Positions 17,408 through 25,965 of a stretch of 64,000 nt of DNA are shown piece by piece. The notes under the pieces were generated by a model. It was not told the DNA's origin and did no database searches. It saw only the letters and a program-made list of their open reading frames with translations. Location of the stretch: assembly GCF_003352165.1 (NCBI RefSeq), contig NZ_CP029176.1, positions 2,542,001 through 2,606,000 of the forward strand. The letters are read 5' to 3'. Origin of the DNA: Acidibrevibacterium fodinaquatile (GTDB taxonomy: Bacteria > Pseudomonadota > Alphaproteobacteria > Acetobacterales > Acetobacteraceae). The first letter of the stretch is position 1. Each line of letters opens with the position of its first letter. Made by a program: the position numbers and the translations under genes.

Positions 17408-18172
17408 ATGACCAATGAAGAACGCGACATCATTTCCCGCTTCATCGCCCGTATCGCCGGCGCTGAGAGTAGCGGCTTCGCGGGCTCGGTCCCGGCGACG
17501 GCGTCGGCATTGCCGCCGATCGACCCGGAAGCCGATGCGCTGATCGCCGAGTTGTTCACGCGCTATCCGGCGGCGCGTTATCGCATCACCCAGACCGCTT
17601 TTGTGCAAGAACATGCGCTCGCCGAAGCGCAGAACCGCATCCGCCAGCTCCAAGCCGATCTCGAACAGGCGCGCGGGCAGGCGCAAGCGGCCGCGGCGCC
17701 ATCCCGCCCAAGCGGCTTTTTCGGTGGCATGTTCGGCGGTGGGCAGGCGCAAGCGCCGGGGCCACAGCCGGCCTATGCGCCGCCGCCCCCGCAATACCCG
17801 CCAAATTATCAGCCCGGGATGTTTCAGCGCCAAGGCTCGGGCTTTCTCGGCTCGGCGCTAACCACGGCGGCCGGTGTCGCCGGCGGCATGGTGGTCGGCA
17901 ATGCGCTGATGGATCTTTTATCCCCCCGCCATGCCGAGGCCGGCGGCTTCGGGATGATGGAGCCGACCGCCTCGCCCTGGTCTGCGGGGCCGATGGGGGC
18001 GCCAGGCGCCACCCCGGAAGCGGCCAACCCCTGGAATAGTGTCGCCAATCAGCCGGAGCCTTCCGCCGGCTGGGATGCCGCCCAGAACGACGCCTCATTC
18101 GACGCTGTCAACGACGCCGCCGATGTGCCCGACGATACGAGCTTTGACGACACGTCTTTCGACGACATCTGA
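17408..18172 (+). CDS. DUF2076 domain protein
   Basis: The 254-residue protein begins MTNEERDIISRFIARIAGA and shows the DUF2076 layout. An N-terminal helical segment is followed by a coiled coil (about residues 70-95). A Gly/Pro/Ala-rich stretch with FFGGMFGGG and a hydrophobic glycine-rich segment, GSALTTAAGVAGGMVVGNAL, come next. The acidic C-terminus repeats DDTSFDDTSFDD. Function is unknown in the family; some members look periplasmic or envelope-associated, but no signal peptide is seen here. A GTG-starting LysR gene follows after 10 bases. Confidence 0.75.
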   Translation: MTNEERDIISRFIARIAGAESSGFAGSVPATASALPPIDPEADALIAELFTRYPAARYRITQTAFVQEHALAEAQNRIRQLQADLEQARGQAQAAAAPSRPSGFFGGMFGGGQAQAPGPQPAYAPPPPQYPPNYQPGMFQRQGSGFLGSALTTAAGVAGGMVVGNALMDLLSPRHAEAGGFGMMEPTASPWSAGPMGAPGATPEAANPWNSVANQPEPSAGWDAAQNDASFDAVNDAADVPDDTSFDDTSFDDI

Positions 18173-18182
18173 CCACCCCGCC

Positions 18183-19061
18183 GTGCGCTATCCCGATCTC
18201 GATCTCGATCTGCTCCGCTCCTTCGTCGCGGTGGCCGGCGAAGGCAGCTTTACCGCCGCCGGCAACGCGCTCGGCCTCACGCAATCGGCGATCAGCCTCA
18301 AAATCAAGCGGCTCGAGGAGGTGGTCGGCAAGCGCGTTTTCGTCCGCACCAGCCGCAGCATCGCGCTCACCCGCGATGGTGAGCTATTGCTGGTCTATGC
18401 CCGTCGCCTGCTCGCGTTGAATGACGAGGCGGTGCGCCGGCTGATCACGCCGCCGATGAGCGGGCATTTGCGCCTCGGTGTCGCCGATCATTTCGTGCCG
18501 CAACACCTCGCGCCGATCCTCTCGCGCTTCGCCCGCACCTATCCCGAGGTGCGGCTCGAGGTCGAGGTCGGGCGCAGCCAGGAGTTGCGTGCCGCCTGCG
18601 AGAAGGGGCTGCTCGATCTCGCCATCGGCAAGCGGCGCGAGGGCGAAACCGCCGGCACGCCGATCTGGACCGAGACGCTCGCCTGGGTCGGCGCCGAGGA
18701 TTTCACGCCCCCCGATCCGCGCGCCCGGCCGCTGCCGCTCGCCATGCTGCCGGCGGGTTGCATGTTCCGCGATCGCGCCCTCACCCTGCTCAGCCAAAAC
18801 AATCTCGCGCATGAGATCGTCTATACCTCGGCGAGCCTGCTCGGGGTCATCGCCGCGGCGCAAGCGGGGTTTGCGATAACCGTGCTCGGCCGCTCCTCGC
18901 TGCCGCCGGATTTGCGCGAAATTCCCGGCCTGCCACCGCTCGGCACCGCCGAGATGGCGATTTTCGGCGATGCCGCCGGGCGAAGCGCCCTTGCCACGCC
19001 GCTGGTCGGCTTCATTCGCGAGAGTCTCGCGGCAACGCTCGGGTTGCGCCCGGCGGCGTAA
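18183..19061 (+). CDS. LysR-family transcriptional regulator
   Basis: The 292-residue regulator has an N-terminal winged helix-turn-helix (LDLLRSFVAVAGEGSFTAAGNALGLTQSAISLKIKRLE, residues about 8-45) and a LysR substrate-binding domain with the FVPQHLAPILSRFARTYPEVRLEV pattern. The GTG at 18183 was chosen because LysR N-termini begin just before the first helix, and the longer frame overlaps the DUF2076 gene. It is convergent with speE, so the usual divergent target gene is not visible here. The effector is unknown. Confidence 0.87.
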   Translation: MRYPDLDLDLLRSFVAVAGEGSFTAAGNALGLTQSAISLKIKRLEEVVGKRVFVRTSRSIALTRDGELLLVYARRLLALNDEAVRRLITPPMSGHLRLGVADHFVPQHLAPILSRFARTYPEVRLEVEVGRSQELRAACEKGLLDLAIGKRREGETAGTPIWTETLAWVGAEDFTPPDPRARPLPLAMLPAGCMFRDRALTLLSQNNLAHEIVYTSASLLGVIAAAQAGFAITVLGRSSLPPDLREIPGLPPLGTAEMAIFGDAAGRSALATPLVGFIRESLAATLGLRPAA

Positions 19062-19068
19062 AGCGCGG

Positions 19069-19932
19069 TCAGGCCAGCGCCGCCGCGATATAAGGCGGGA
19101 GCGAAAACGCCCCGGTGTGGATCTCCGGCGTCCAATAGCGCGTCGTCCCGAGAATGCCGGCGCGCGCGGCGCGGTCGCGGATCTCTGCCGGCGCAACCGC
19201 GTCCAGCCCCGGCACCTTGGCGGCGAAGCCAAGGGTCATGAACCCGCCGACATAGGTCGGCACCGCCGCGACATAGGCGCCGACATGAGGAAAGAAGCGG
19301 GCGCGCCGGGCGCTGGTCTCGCGCAGCTCGTCGGCCTGCATGAAGGGCACGCCGCACTGGTTCACGATCAGGCCGCGGGGCGAAAGAATCCGCGCGGAAT
19401 GGGCGTAGAATTCGTCAGTGAACAGCACCTCGCCGACGCCGATCGGGTCGGTCGAATCGACGATGATGACGTCGAACGCGGCATCCGGCGCGTGTTTGAC
19501 GTAATCGATGCCGTCGCCGACGATGATCTCAGCGCGTGGGTCATCCCAAGCATCGCCCGCGATCGCCGGCATGAATTCGCGGGCGAGACGGATCACCTCG
19601 CCATCGATCTCGACCATCACCGCCCGCTCGAGGCCACGATGGGCAAGCACCCGGCGCAACACCCCGCCATCGCCGGCGCCGATGATGAGCACCCGCCGCG
19701 CCGCGCCATGCGCAAGCAGCGGCACATGGGCGATCATTTCCTGATAGACGAATTCGTCCGCCTCGGTGATCTGCACGACACCATCGAGCAGCATGACCCG
19801 CCCATGGGACGCGCTCTCGAAGATCATGATGTCCTGAAACGCGCTTTGCACGCGGGCGAGTTCACGAACCACCGCGAAACGCTGCCCCCAACTCGGGTAC
19901 AGCGTTTCGTTCGCCCAGACCTCACTCGGCAT
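19069..19932 (-). CDS. speE: Spermidine synthase
   Basis: SpeE transfers the aminopropyl group of decarboxylated SAM to putrescine, making spermidine. The 287-residue protein has the FQDIMIFES and LMLLDG-like VMLLDGVVQITEADEFVYQEM substrate region, the nucleotide-binding IIGAGDGGVLRRVL and the catalytic DSTDPIGVGEVLFT. Its ATG overlaps the speD TGA (TGATG), so the pathway pair is translationally coupled. The C-terminus is convergent with the LysR gene 7 bases away. Confidence 0.95.
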   Translation of the reverse strand: MPSEVWANETLYPSWGQRFAVVRELARVQSAFQDIMIFESASHGRVMLLDGVVQITEADEFVYQEMIAHVPLLAHGAARRVLIIGAGDGGVLRRVLAHRGLERAVMVEIDGEVIRLAREFMPAIAGDAWDDPRAEIIVGDGIDYVKHAPDAAFDVIIVDSTDPIGVGEVLFTDEFYAHSARILSPRGLIVNQCGVPFMQADELRETSARRARFFPHVGAYVAAVPTYVGGFMTLGFAAKVPGLDAVAPAEIRDRAARAGILGTTRYWTPEIHTGAFSLPPYIAAALA

Positions 19933-20399
19933 CAGCGCACGAGGCCGCGCCGGCGCTCGTCGAGATCGACGCGGTCAGGCGTGAAAGCAGCGCGGAGGAC
20001 GGCGATGGACTGATAGGGATCACAGGCGCCGCACATGAAAATATCGACGGCGGCGAAATTCCGTTCCGGCCACGTATGGATGGAGATGTGGCTTTCGGCC
20101 AGCACGACCACGCCCGATACCCCACCATTGGGCGAAAAATGGTGGAAATGGCTATGCAGAATGGTCGCCCCCGCAGCCAGCGCGGCTTCGCGCAGGGCGG
20201 CATCGATCGGCGCCGGGTCGGCGAGGTTATCGGCCCCCCAGAGATCAACCAGCAAATGCATGCCGGCGAAACGCTGCCCGTCGCGCTCGACGAAATAGTC
20301 CTTCGCCGACGGGTCGGTTGGCTCCCCATCGGGGCCAGAGAAAGCCTGGTTGCTGCTCGGATTCTCCGAGACCATCCCCAGCGGGCTGAGTGCGTTCAT
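19932..20399 (-). CDS. speD: S-adenosylmethionine decarboxylase proenzyme
   Basis: SpeD provides decarboxylated SAM for spermidine synthesis. This is the small prokaryotic type (155 residues), which cleaves itself to make a pyruvoyl cofactor. The self-processing site is LAESHISIHTWPE, with cleavage expected between Glu102 and Ser103. The His-rich FHHFSPNGG and the C-x-x-C-like FMCGACDP are also conserved. The first 35 residues extend beyond the compact family core. It is the promoter-proximal gene of speD-speE. Confidence 0.94.
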   Translation of the reverse strand: MNALSPLGMVSENPSSNQAFSGPDGEPTDPSAKDYFVERDGQRFAGMHLLVDLWGADNLADPAPIDAALREAALAAGATILHSHFHHFSPNGGVSGVVVLAESHISIHTWPERNFAAVDIFMCGACDPYQSIAVLRAAFTPDRVDLDERRRGLVR

Positions 20400-20523
20400 C
20401 GCGTACCCCTGTCCTACCAGTAGACGGCCTGTTGGGCGATTGCCCCCTTGGGCCAGGAAGGGCGGGGCATAAGCGAAGCGTGCCCGCAGTGCAAGGCCAA
20501 AATTGCGCTCGGGCGAAGGTCGC
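20400..20523. promoter_or_regulatory. Leader/promoter region of speDE
   Basis: These 124 bases separate the speD start from the end of the large repeat protein, both reading leftward. They must hold the speD promoter and leader. A short GGGC-AATC-GCCC hairpin can form near 20437-20448. I recognise no known polyamine riboswitch or peptide leader. Confidence 0.3.
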
Positions 20524-23500
20524 TCAATTCGTCGGCAGACCCGTGCCCAACGCCTGGAGCGCGACCGGAAGCGCGCGCGCGGCGGCGATCCCCTGGGTCA
20601 CCTGCGGCAAATCACCGACCCCTTGCACCGGCTTGCCCGTTAGCACCCGGAACATTTGCGCAAGCGGCCCGTCGGCGAAACGATCGCCGTAGGTGCGCGC
20701 GAGGTCCGCGAGCCTCGCCTCGTCATTCGCTTGCGCCGCGGCGCTGGCGAGGCGTAGCACGATGCGCCCACCATTGTCCGACAGCGGTCCATCCGCCGGC
20801 ACTGCCACCGTGACATAGGCGGCGAGGGCTGCTTCCGCCGCCGGCCAATCATGCGCTGCCTCGAGGAGGCTCGCACGGGTTTCCGCCGCATCAACGCCGG
20901 TCTGGTCGGCAAGCAGCGACATAGCGAGCGCGAGATTGCCGCGACCCGCCGCAACCCGGGCGGCGAGACGCGCCCGCTCGGCGAGCAGCGCCGGCGACAG
21001 CCCATCACCTTTGGAGGCATCGAGCGCTGCCTGGGCGCCGGCATAATCATGCTCGTCAAGCCGGAGCGCCGCGAGGCGGGCCCCGAATTTGGCGCGCGCG
21101 CTCGCGCTGGTTGCGTTTTTGATGAGTTTCTCGAACACCTGCGCCGCCTGTCCCGGCAAATCGAGCGCCGCCAATTGATCGGCGAAACGCGCGACCAGCC
21201 CCTCCCCGGCCGCCCCCTCAGGCAGGAGATCGCCGTTTTCTTGCACCAAGGCGACGAGATCGAGCGGCGACAAACTCCTATCGCCGTCGCTCTGCAGAAG
21301 ATCGGCAAAGGCTTGCAGCAAGCGGGCATGGATGGCCGGTCGCTCAGCGGGAAACAGCGACTCGCTCTCACGCAACAAGGCGAGTTCTTGGCGCCATTGC
21401 CCGGCCTGCTGGCGAAGGGCAGCCAGGCGCAGCCGCGCCGCCAGTTCGCGCCCGTCGCCACGCCAGGCATAAAGCAGCCGGTCCTCGGCCTCGGCGGCCT
21501 GCGCCGGGGTCAACGCGCCGCTCGCAAGCCGCATCTCCACCGCCCGCCGTGCCGCGCGGGCATGGACCAAGCGGTCGGGACTATTGGCGAGCCGATCATA
21601 AAGGGCCAGCGCCGCCTTGCCGTCCCCTTGCTTTTCGGCGACGAGGGCGCGGGCGAAATCCAGGCTCGGATCGCCTTTCTGGTCGGCAAGCAGCGCCGCG
21701 GCGGCGGCGACCTGGCCGCCCTGCACCATCGTCTCGGCGGCAAGCGGCAGGAGCCGCGCGCGCAAGCTGGCGGGATAGGCGAGGATCAACCGGGTTTCGG
21801 CGGCGAAACCGGCCGCCGCCGCCTCGCTCTGCGGGTCCAGCATCGCGTGCCGCACGGCGCGCCAGAGGTTGAGTTCGTCGCTGGCCGGCTGGCGCGGGTC
21901 ATCGATACCGGCCGCCTCGGCCGGACGCTCCGCGACGAGTGCTGCGATCGCGGCAAGGCCGATCATATCGGGATCGCTCGCGGCGGCGGGATCTTCGAGC
22001 GTCGCGAGGCGGAGCACGGCTTGCGCCTCCGGCCCGAGCCCGAGCGCGATCATCGTCGTCGCGACGTCGCGCCGCGCGGCGCCGCGCGCGCGCGCCGGAA
22101 CCGCGGCCGCATCATCGATCGCCGCCTGAAGATGGCGTTGTAACACCGCCGTTGGCAGATCGGGGAAATCGAAATGACGGGTGAGCGTCATCGCCCGGGC
22201 CAACGCCGCCGCGCCGGGCATGATCGCGGAAACCGCGAGGCCGGGCCGCTCACCGCCGGCGGTAAGCAGAAATCCGTCTTTGCTGACCCTGAGCACCGGG
22301 CGGTCGGAAAAGGCCTCCACCGCGACCCCCATCCAGCTTGGAAGGAGCGCGAATTCCGGGGTGTGGCGCGCGACCTCAACCCCCTCGCCGGCGCTGCGCT
22401 GGGTTCCAACGAGGAGATTGCCGCCGGTTTGCGGGTCATCGAGCATCACGACATGGGCAGCGTTATGCGCAACCAGCGTGACATCCATTGCACCGGACGC
22501 GTTGGGCGCCGCGGCGGCCGGGGCCGCTTGCGCCGTCTTCTGACCCTCCGCCTTGCCCAAGCCGCCGCTGGGTGCGGGCTGCGGCGCCGCCTGGCCGGCG
22601 AGTTCAGTCGCAGGGTCGATCGGGGTCAGGGGCGGCGGCTTTACCGTCTCCACCACCAGCCAGCCGCGCCCGCTCGGCCGCAACGCGAGCGACGCCTCCG
22701 GCGCCAGCGGCAAGCGCAGCAAGGTGCCGGCGGGAAGCTCTTGCACCACCGCATGGCCAAAGAAGGGATCGCCGCGCAAACCCGCGAGATCGACCGGGCG
22801 GACCTCGTCGAACACCACCAGCGCCTCGCTGCCGCGGCGGAACGCCGCCGCCCCAGTGCCCGGCGCGAACGGCAACACAATAGCGGCCCCGCCCCATTCG
22901 GCGGGCGGGTCGACCCGCATCGCGGCCAGCGCCATCGGGCCAACCGCACCGGGAAGGGTCGCGACGATGTCGGGAAGGCTGCGCTGCGGCCCAGCGTCGC
23001 CGACAGCGCCGGCATCCTCGCCAGTGGCATTCACCTCTGTAACCGGGCCAGCGGGCAGGCCATCGACATCTTCGGTCGCGGTCACCGCGACCGGGGCGGT
23101 GTTCGGCGCGACCGGCGCCGGCGTCGCCGCTGCCGGCACCAACGCAGGCGCCGGCACCAGCGCCGGCATCGCCTTGGGCAAGTGCCGCTTGAGGGCGGCA
23201 TGATGTGTTGGCGCCGGCGTCGCCGCGGCGGGTGGGCTGGCGGCGGCGGATGACGCCCGCGCGGGTGGCGGGGAAAGAATGTCAAGCGCGAGGCGATTGC
23301 CGATCCGCGTAACCCGGAGTTCGGCGCCAGGGACGACGCGGATCACCGCCCGGCCGGCGCCGCCGGCAATGGCGCGCACATTGCGTGGCGTGGCACCGCC
23401 GGGGGCAATCACTTGATCCTCGGCGGCAAAAGAAAGCGTCACCTCGTCGCCGTGGCGTTCCATATGCCATACCGGCGGCTTGGGAAAATCGAAAACGACA

Positions 23501-23622
23501 CGCCCGAAACCGTCATGCTCGCCAATGCGCACCGGCACCGATACCGGGGCACTGGCGGTCTCGACCGCCCACGCCGCCGGTGTGAGCGCGCAGAGAAAGG
23601 TTGCGAGCAGGACCGCGCGCAT
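20524..23622 (-). CDS. Large secreted repeat protein at the end of the flagellar/chemotaxis operon
   Basis: The 1032-residue product starts with a signal peptide, MRAVLLATFLCALTPAAWA. Next is a beta-rich segment of about 90 residues (GFGRVVFDFPKPPVWHMERHGDEV) that resembles AMIN-type envelope domains. A Pro/Ala-rich linker follows, then more beta-rich sequence. From about residue 500 to the end it is a long alpha-helical Ala/Leu repeat array of TPR-like character. I do not know a characterised homologue. Its ATG overlaps the cheZ-like TGA (TGATG), so it is made with the motility genes and may act at the motor or envelope in the periplasm. FimV-like scaffolds are one comparison. Confidence 0.7.
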   Translation of the reverse strand: MRAVLLATFLCALTPAAWAVETASAPVSVPVRIGEHDGFGRVVFDFPKPPVWHMERHGDEVTLSFAAEDQVIAPGGATPRNVRAIAGGAGRAVIRVVPGAELRVTRIGNRLALDILSPPPARASSAAASPPAAATPAPTHHAALKRHLPKAMPALVPAPALVPAAATPAPVAPNTAPVAVTATEDVDGLPAGPVTEVNATGEDAGAVGDAGPQRSLPDIVATLPGAVGPMALAAMRVDPPAEWGGAAIVLPFAPGTGAAAFRRGSEALVVFDEVRPVDLAGLRGDPFFGHAVVQELPAGTLLRLPLAPEASLALRPSGRGWLVVETVKPPPLTPIDPATELAGQAAPQPAPSGGLGKAEGQKTAQAAPAAAAPNASGAMDVTLVAHNAAHVVMLDDPQTGGNLLVGTQRSAGEGVEVARHTPEFALLPSWMGVAVEAFSDRPVLRVSKDGFLLTAGGERPGLAVSAIMPGAAALARAMTLTRHFDFPDLPTAVLQRHLQAAIDDAAAVPARARGAARRDVATTMIALGLGPEAQAVLRLATLEDPAAASDPDMIGLAAIAALVAERPAEAAGIDDPRQPASDELNLWRAVRHAMLDPQSEAAAAGFAAETRLILAYPASLRARLLPLAAETMVQGGQVAAAAALLADQKGDPSLDFARALVAEKQGDGKAALALYDRLANSPDRLVHARAARRAVEMRLASGALTPAQAAEAEDRLLYAWRGDGRELAARLRLAALRQQAGQWRQELALLRESESLFPAERPAIHARLLQAFADLLQSDGDRSLSPLDLVALVQENGDLLPEGAAGEGLVARFADQLAALDLPGQAAQVFEKLIKNATSASARAKFGARLAALRLDEHDYAGAQAALDASKGDGLSPALLAERARLAARVAAGRGNLALAMSLLADQTGVDAAETRASLLEAAHDWPAAEAALAAYVTVAVPADGPLSDNGGRIVLRLASAAAQANDEARLADLARTYGDRFADGPLAQMFRVLTGKPVQGVGDLPQVTQGIAAARALPVALQALGTGLPTN

Positions 23623-24272
23623 CAATCGAAACTCGCGAGCAGCCGGTCGATATCGGATTGATCCATGGCAAGGCTCGGCAATTGCGGACCATTGAGGAGC
23701 GCCGTTTCGACCGACTCGGTCGCTATCGCGGCCTCGTTTGCAGCCGGCGCTGCACCAGCGCCGACGCCGAAGGCGTCGATGATCTGCATCACTTTGCGTT
23801 CGATTTGCTTTAGAGTCTGCACCACCTTGGTGATGCGCTGGCCGGTGATATCCTGGAAACTGCAAGCCTCGTAGATTCGTGTGGTGGCATCCTGAAGCTT
23901 CGCGGCATAGGCGGGATCGAGATGCTCGCCAACGGCATCGAGGGTTTCGCAGGTTTCGAGAATCGCTTCCGTCGCCATCGCGGTATGGGCGACGATGGCA
24001 TCGAGTTCGTCGGTCGCAGAGGGAATGTGGCTGGACCCGATATCGTCCATCCGCAGCGCCTCGATTTCCGCCTTGGCGTTGGCGATCACGTGGCCGAGTT
24101 CCTCGATCTCATGCAAGAGCGAGGTCTCCTGCGCGCTGAGATCGCCGCGCATCGTCGTCAGAACGGCCCGGACGACGTCGGCCACCATCTCGGGATCGCT
24201 CGCCGGATAGCGGCGACGACATTCATCGAGACGGAGCGTCAGGGCAGAAATCTCCGCGGCATGTTCAGGCAT
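23622..24272 (-). CDS. cheZ: CheZ-like phosphatase of CheY
   Basis: The 216-residue protein is mainly long helices, as in CheZ. The catalytic signature FQDITGQRI holds Asp141 and Gln145, matching the Asp/Gln pair that dephosphorylates CheY. The C-terminal tail DQSDIDRLLASFD matches the short helix by which CheZ grips CheY. It overlaps the end of cheY by 8 bases, so kinase-output removal and response regulator are made together. CheZ-type proteins also occur in alphaproteobacteria with this operon order. Confidence 0.9.
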   Translation of the reverse strand: MPEHAAEISALTLRLDECRRRYPASDPEMVADVVRAVLTTMRGDLSAQETSLLHEIEELGHVIANAKAEIEALRMDDIGSSHIPSATDELDAIVAHTAMATEAILETCETLDAVGEHLDPAYAAKLQDATTRIYEACSFQDITGQRITKVVQTLKQIERKVMQIIDAFGVGAGAAPAANEAAIATESVETALLNGPQLPSLAMDQSDIDRLLASFD

Positions 24273-24651
24273 GACCGAGCACCTTCTCGATTTTTTCCTT
24301 CAAGGTCTCGGCATTGAAGGGTTTGACGATGTAATTCGAGACCCCGGCCTGACGCGCGGCGACGACGTTCTCCGCCTTGCTTTCGGCGGTCACCATGATG
24401 AACGGCATCGCCTTGAGCCTTGCATCGGCGCGCACTTCCTGGAGCAGTTGCAGGCCGGTCATCGGCTGCATGTTCCAATCGCTGATAACCAAGCCAAAAT
24501 TGCCTGAGCGCAGCTTCGACAATGCCTCGGCGCCATCGGTCGCCTCATCGACATTGTTGAAATCGATCTGCTTCAGAAGATTGCGGATGATGCGCAGCAT
24601 GGTTTTATAATCATCCACGATGAGCACGTTCATCGCTTTGTCGATCGCCAT
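24265..24651 (-). CDS. cheY: CheY-type response regulator
   Basis: This single-domain receiver of 128 residues has the acidic pair Asp13-Asp14, phospho-acceptor Asp58 (VISDWN), Thr88 (MVTAES) and Lys110 (YIVKPF), all the residues needed for phosphorylation. It should bind FliM, encoded three genes upstream, to switch flagellar rotation. Met at 24651 is preceded by AGGACGAGG; a Met five codons earlier is possible. The next gene encodes the matching CheZ. No cheA or receptor is in the window. Confidence 0.93.
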   Translation of the reverse strand: MAIDKAMNVLIVDDYKTMLRIIRNLLKQIDFNNVDEATDGAEALSKLRSGNFGLVISDWNMQPMTGLQLLQEVRADARLKAMPFIMVTAESKAENVVAARQAGVSNYIVKPFNAETLKEKIEKVLGHA

Positions 24652-24712
24652 TCCTCGTCCTTTCATCGAACCGCGGTGTTTTGCCGCACAAATAGCTTCG
24701 TCGCCGGCGCGA

Positions 24713-25474
24713 TCAGCTGCCGCCGGACTCGTGGGTACGCATCGCCGCCAGTTGCGTCGTGATCTGGCGCGCTTTTTCGGGTTGCATGGCGGCGAGGACG
24801 GCGGCCGCTTTCGCTTCCTTCATCCGGTCGACCACCGGCAGGAGAACATTCATGTCGAGATCATTGAAAATCACCGCAGCGTCGCGCGGCCGCATGGTTT
24901 CATAGAGTTTCACGAGGCCGGCCCAGCTCGATTCCTCCCGCTGCTTGCGCGCCGCTTCCAGGGTGACGAGCCGGTCCTGCAGTGCCTTGAGTTCATCGAC
25001 GCGGGCCGAGATCCGCCGCTCGGCGGCGGCCAGTGCCGCCTCGCGCTCGCCGAGCGCCGCCTCGCGCTGATCGAGTACTTTCTTGCGTTCACGAAGATCG
25101 AGCAGCAGATGGCGTTCGGTGTCGCTGATTTGCGGCGCCTCGGGCTTCGCGAGATTGACTGGCTTATCCGGATCGTCGACCGGGCCAGGTTTGGCGGCGT
25201 TGGTTCCCGCGTTCGCCGCGATATTTGAAGTCGCGCCGTTCCCGGCGGGCGGCGCGGGATTGGCGGCGGAAGCGGCGGCATGGGCGGTCGGCACCACGCT
25301 GTCCTCGACCGCCGCCAGCGCCCGCTCCTCGGCCGGGGAGAAGAACGCCGTCCGCACCAGGCCGGTGGTTTTGAGGACCAGCAGCACCAACATCACCGCC
25401 ATCGTCAGCGGCAAAAGACGCGGAAGACGAAAGCCGAAGCCGCGCGTCGTCCCAGATGCCCGGTAGAAAATCAT
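24713..25474 (-). CDS. MotE-like flagellar membrane protein
   Basis: The 253-residue protein has one N-terminal membrane helix (about residues 20-38, LPLTMAVMLVLLVL), an Ala/Pro-rich linker and a long coiled coil (about 120-195, with repeated REAALGEREAAL). A C-terminal compact domain (YETMRPRDAAVIFNDLDMNVLLPVVDRM) resembles the MgtE_N-like end of MotE. MotE in rhizobia is a periplasmic chaperone for MotC. That role, or a motor-associated one, is likely here. Its ATG overlaps the TGA of the DUF6468 gene (ATGA). Confidence 0.8.
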   Translation of the reverse strand: MIFYRASGTTRGFGFRLPRLLPLTMAVMLVLLVLKTTGLVRTAFFSPAEERALAAVEDSVVPTAHAAASAANPAPPAGNGATSNIAANAGTNAAKPGPVDDPDKPVNLAKPEAPQISDTERHLLLDLRERKKVLDQREAALGEREAALAAAERRISARVDELKALQDRLVTLEAARKQREESSWAGLVKLYETMRPRDAAVIFNDLDMNVLLPVVDRMKEAKAAAVLAAMQPEKARQITTQLAAMRTHESGGS

Positions 25475-25950
25475 CGCGCCATCCTCAGCGCTTTCATCAG
25501 ATCACGCTCGGCCTGACTGCGCCCGCGCGCCGCCGGCTCTGCCACCGGCTCTGGCTCTGCCGCCACGGCCAGCGCCGGCTGGCGCGGCGCGTAGGTCGGC
25601 GCCGACCCGGTCTCGGCGGCGACGGCGCGCCCGGCGCGCAGAGAGCGATCGAGCCGGTCGGCGAGTTTCTCGCCACGCTCGACGAGATAGCCGAGATCGC
25701 CCTTGAGTTCCTGGGCGAGCTGGACATGGCGGGTGATTTGGCGCCCGGCGCCGTCGGCGGCCTCACGCAGCCGGGCGATGCCGCTTTCGGCCTCACGCGT
25801 CGAGGCGTTGAAACCGGCGATCATCTCCTCGAGCGTCGCGCGATCGCGCTTGAGGAGGCCAAGCGCGCGCTCGAGCCGCAGCGCATGCACCAGGGTCATC
25901 GCCAAAAGCCCGATGAGAACGAGTTCCAGAAGCCATTCCATGCCGTTCAT
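25471..25950 (-). CDS. DUF6468-type flagellar operon membrane protein
   Basis: The 159-residue protein has an N-terminal membrane segment (MEWLLELVLIGLLAMTLVHAL) and then a helical, probably coiled-coil, cytoplasmic or periplasmic region up to about residue 110. A low-complexity Ala/Pro/Glu stretch and a basic tail, RDLMKALRMAR, complete it. Proteins of this type sit between fliM and the MotE-like gene in Rhodospirillales; their function is unknown. Coupling to the next gene is by ATGA overlap, and the gap to fliM is 15 bases. Confidence 0.7.
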   Translation of the reverse strand: MNGMEWLLELVLIGLLAMTLVHALRLERALGLLKRDRATLEEMIAGFNASTREAESGIARLREAADGAGRQITRHVQLAQELKGDLGYLVERGEKLADRLDRSLRAGRAVAAETGSAPTYAPRQPALAVAAEPEPVAEPAARGRSQAERDLMKALRMAR

Positions 25951-25965
25951 CGCATGCCTCGTCTT

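Noticed and set aside
20400-20523. Polyamine-responsive leader upstream of speD
   Set aside because: Only a 4-bp stem is visible; there is no leader ORF or structure that I can match to a known element.
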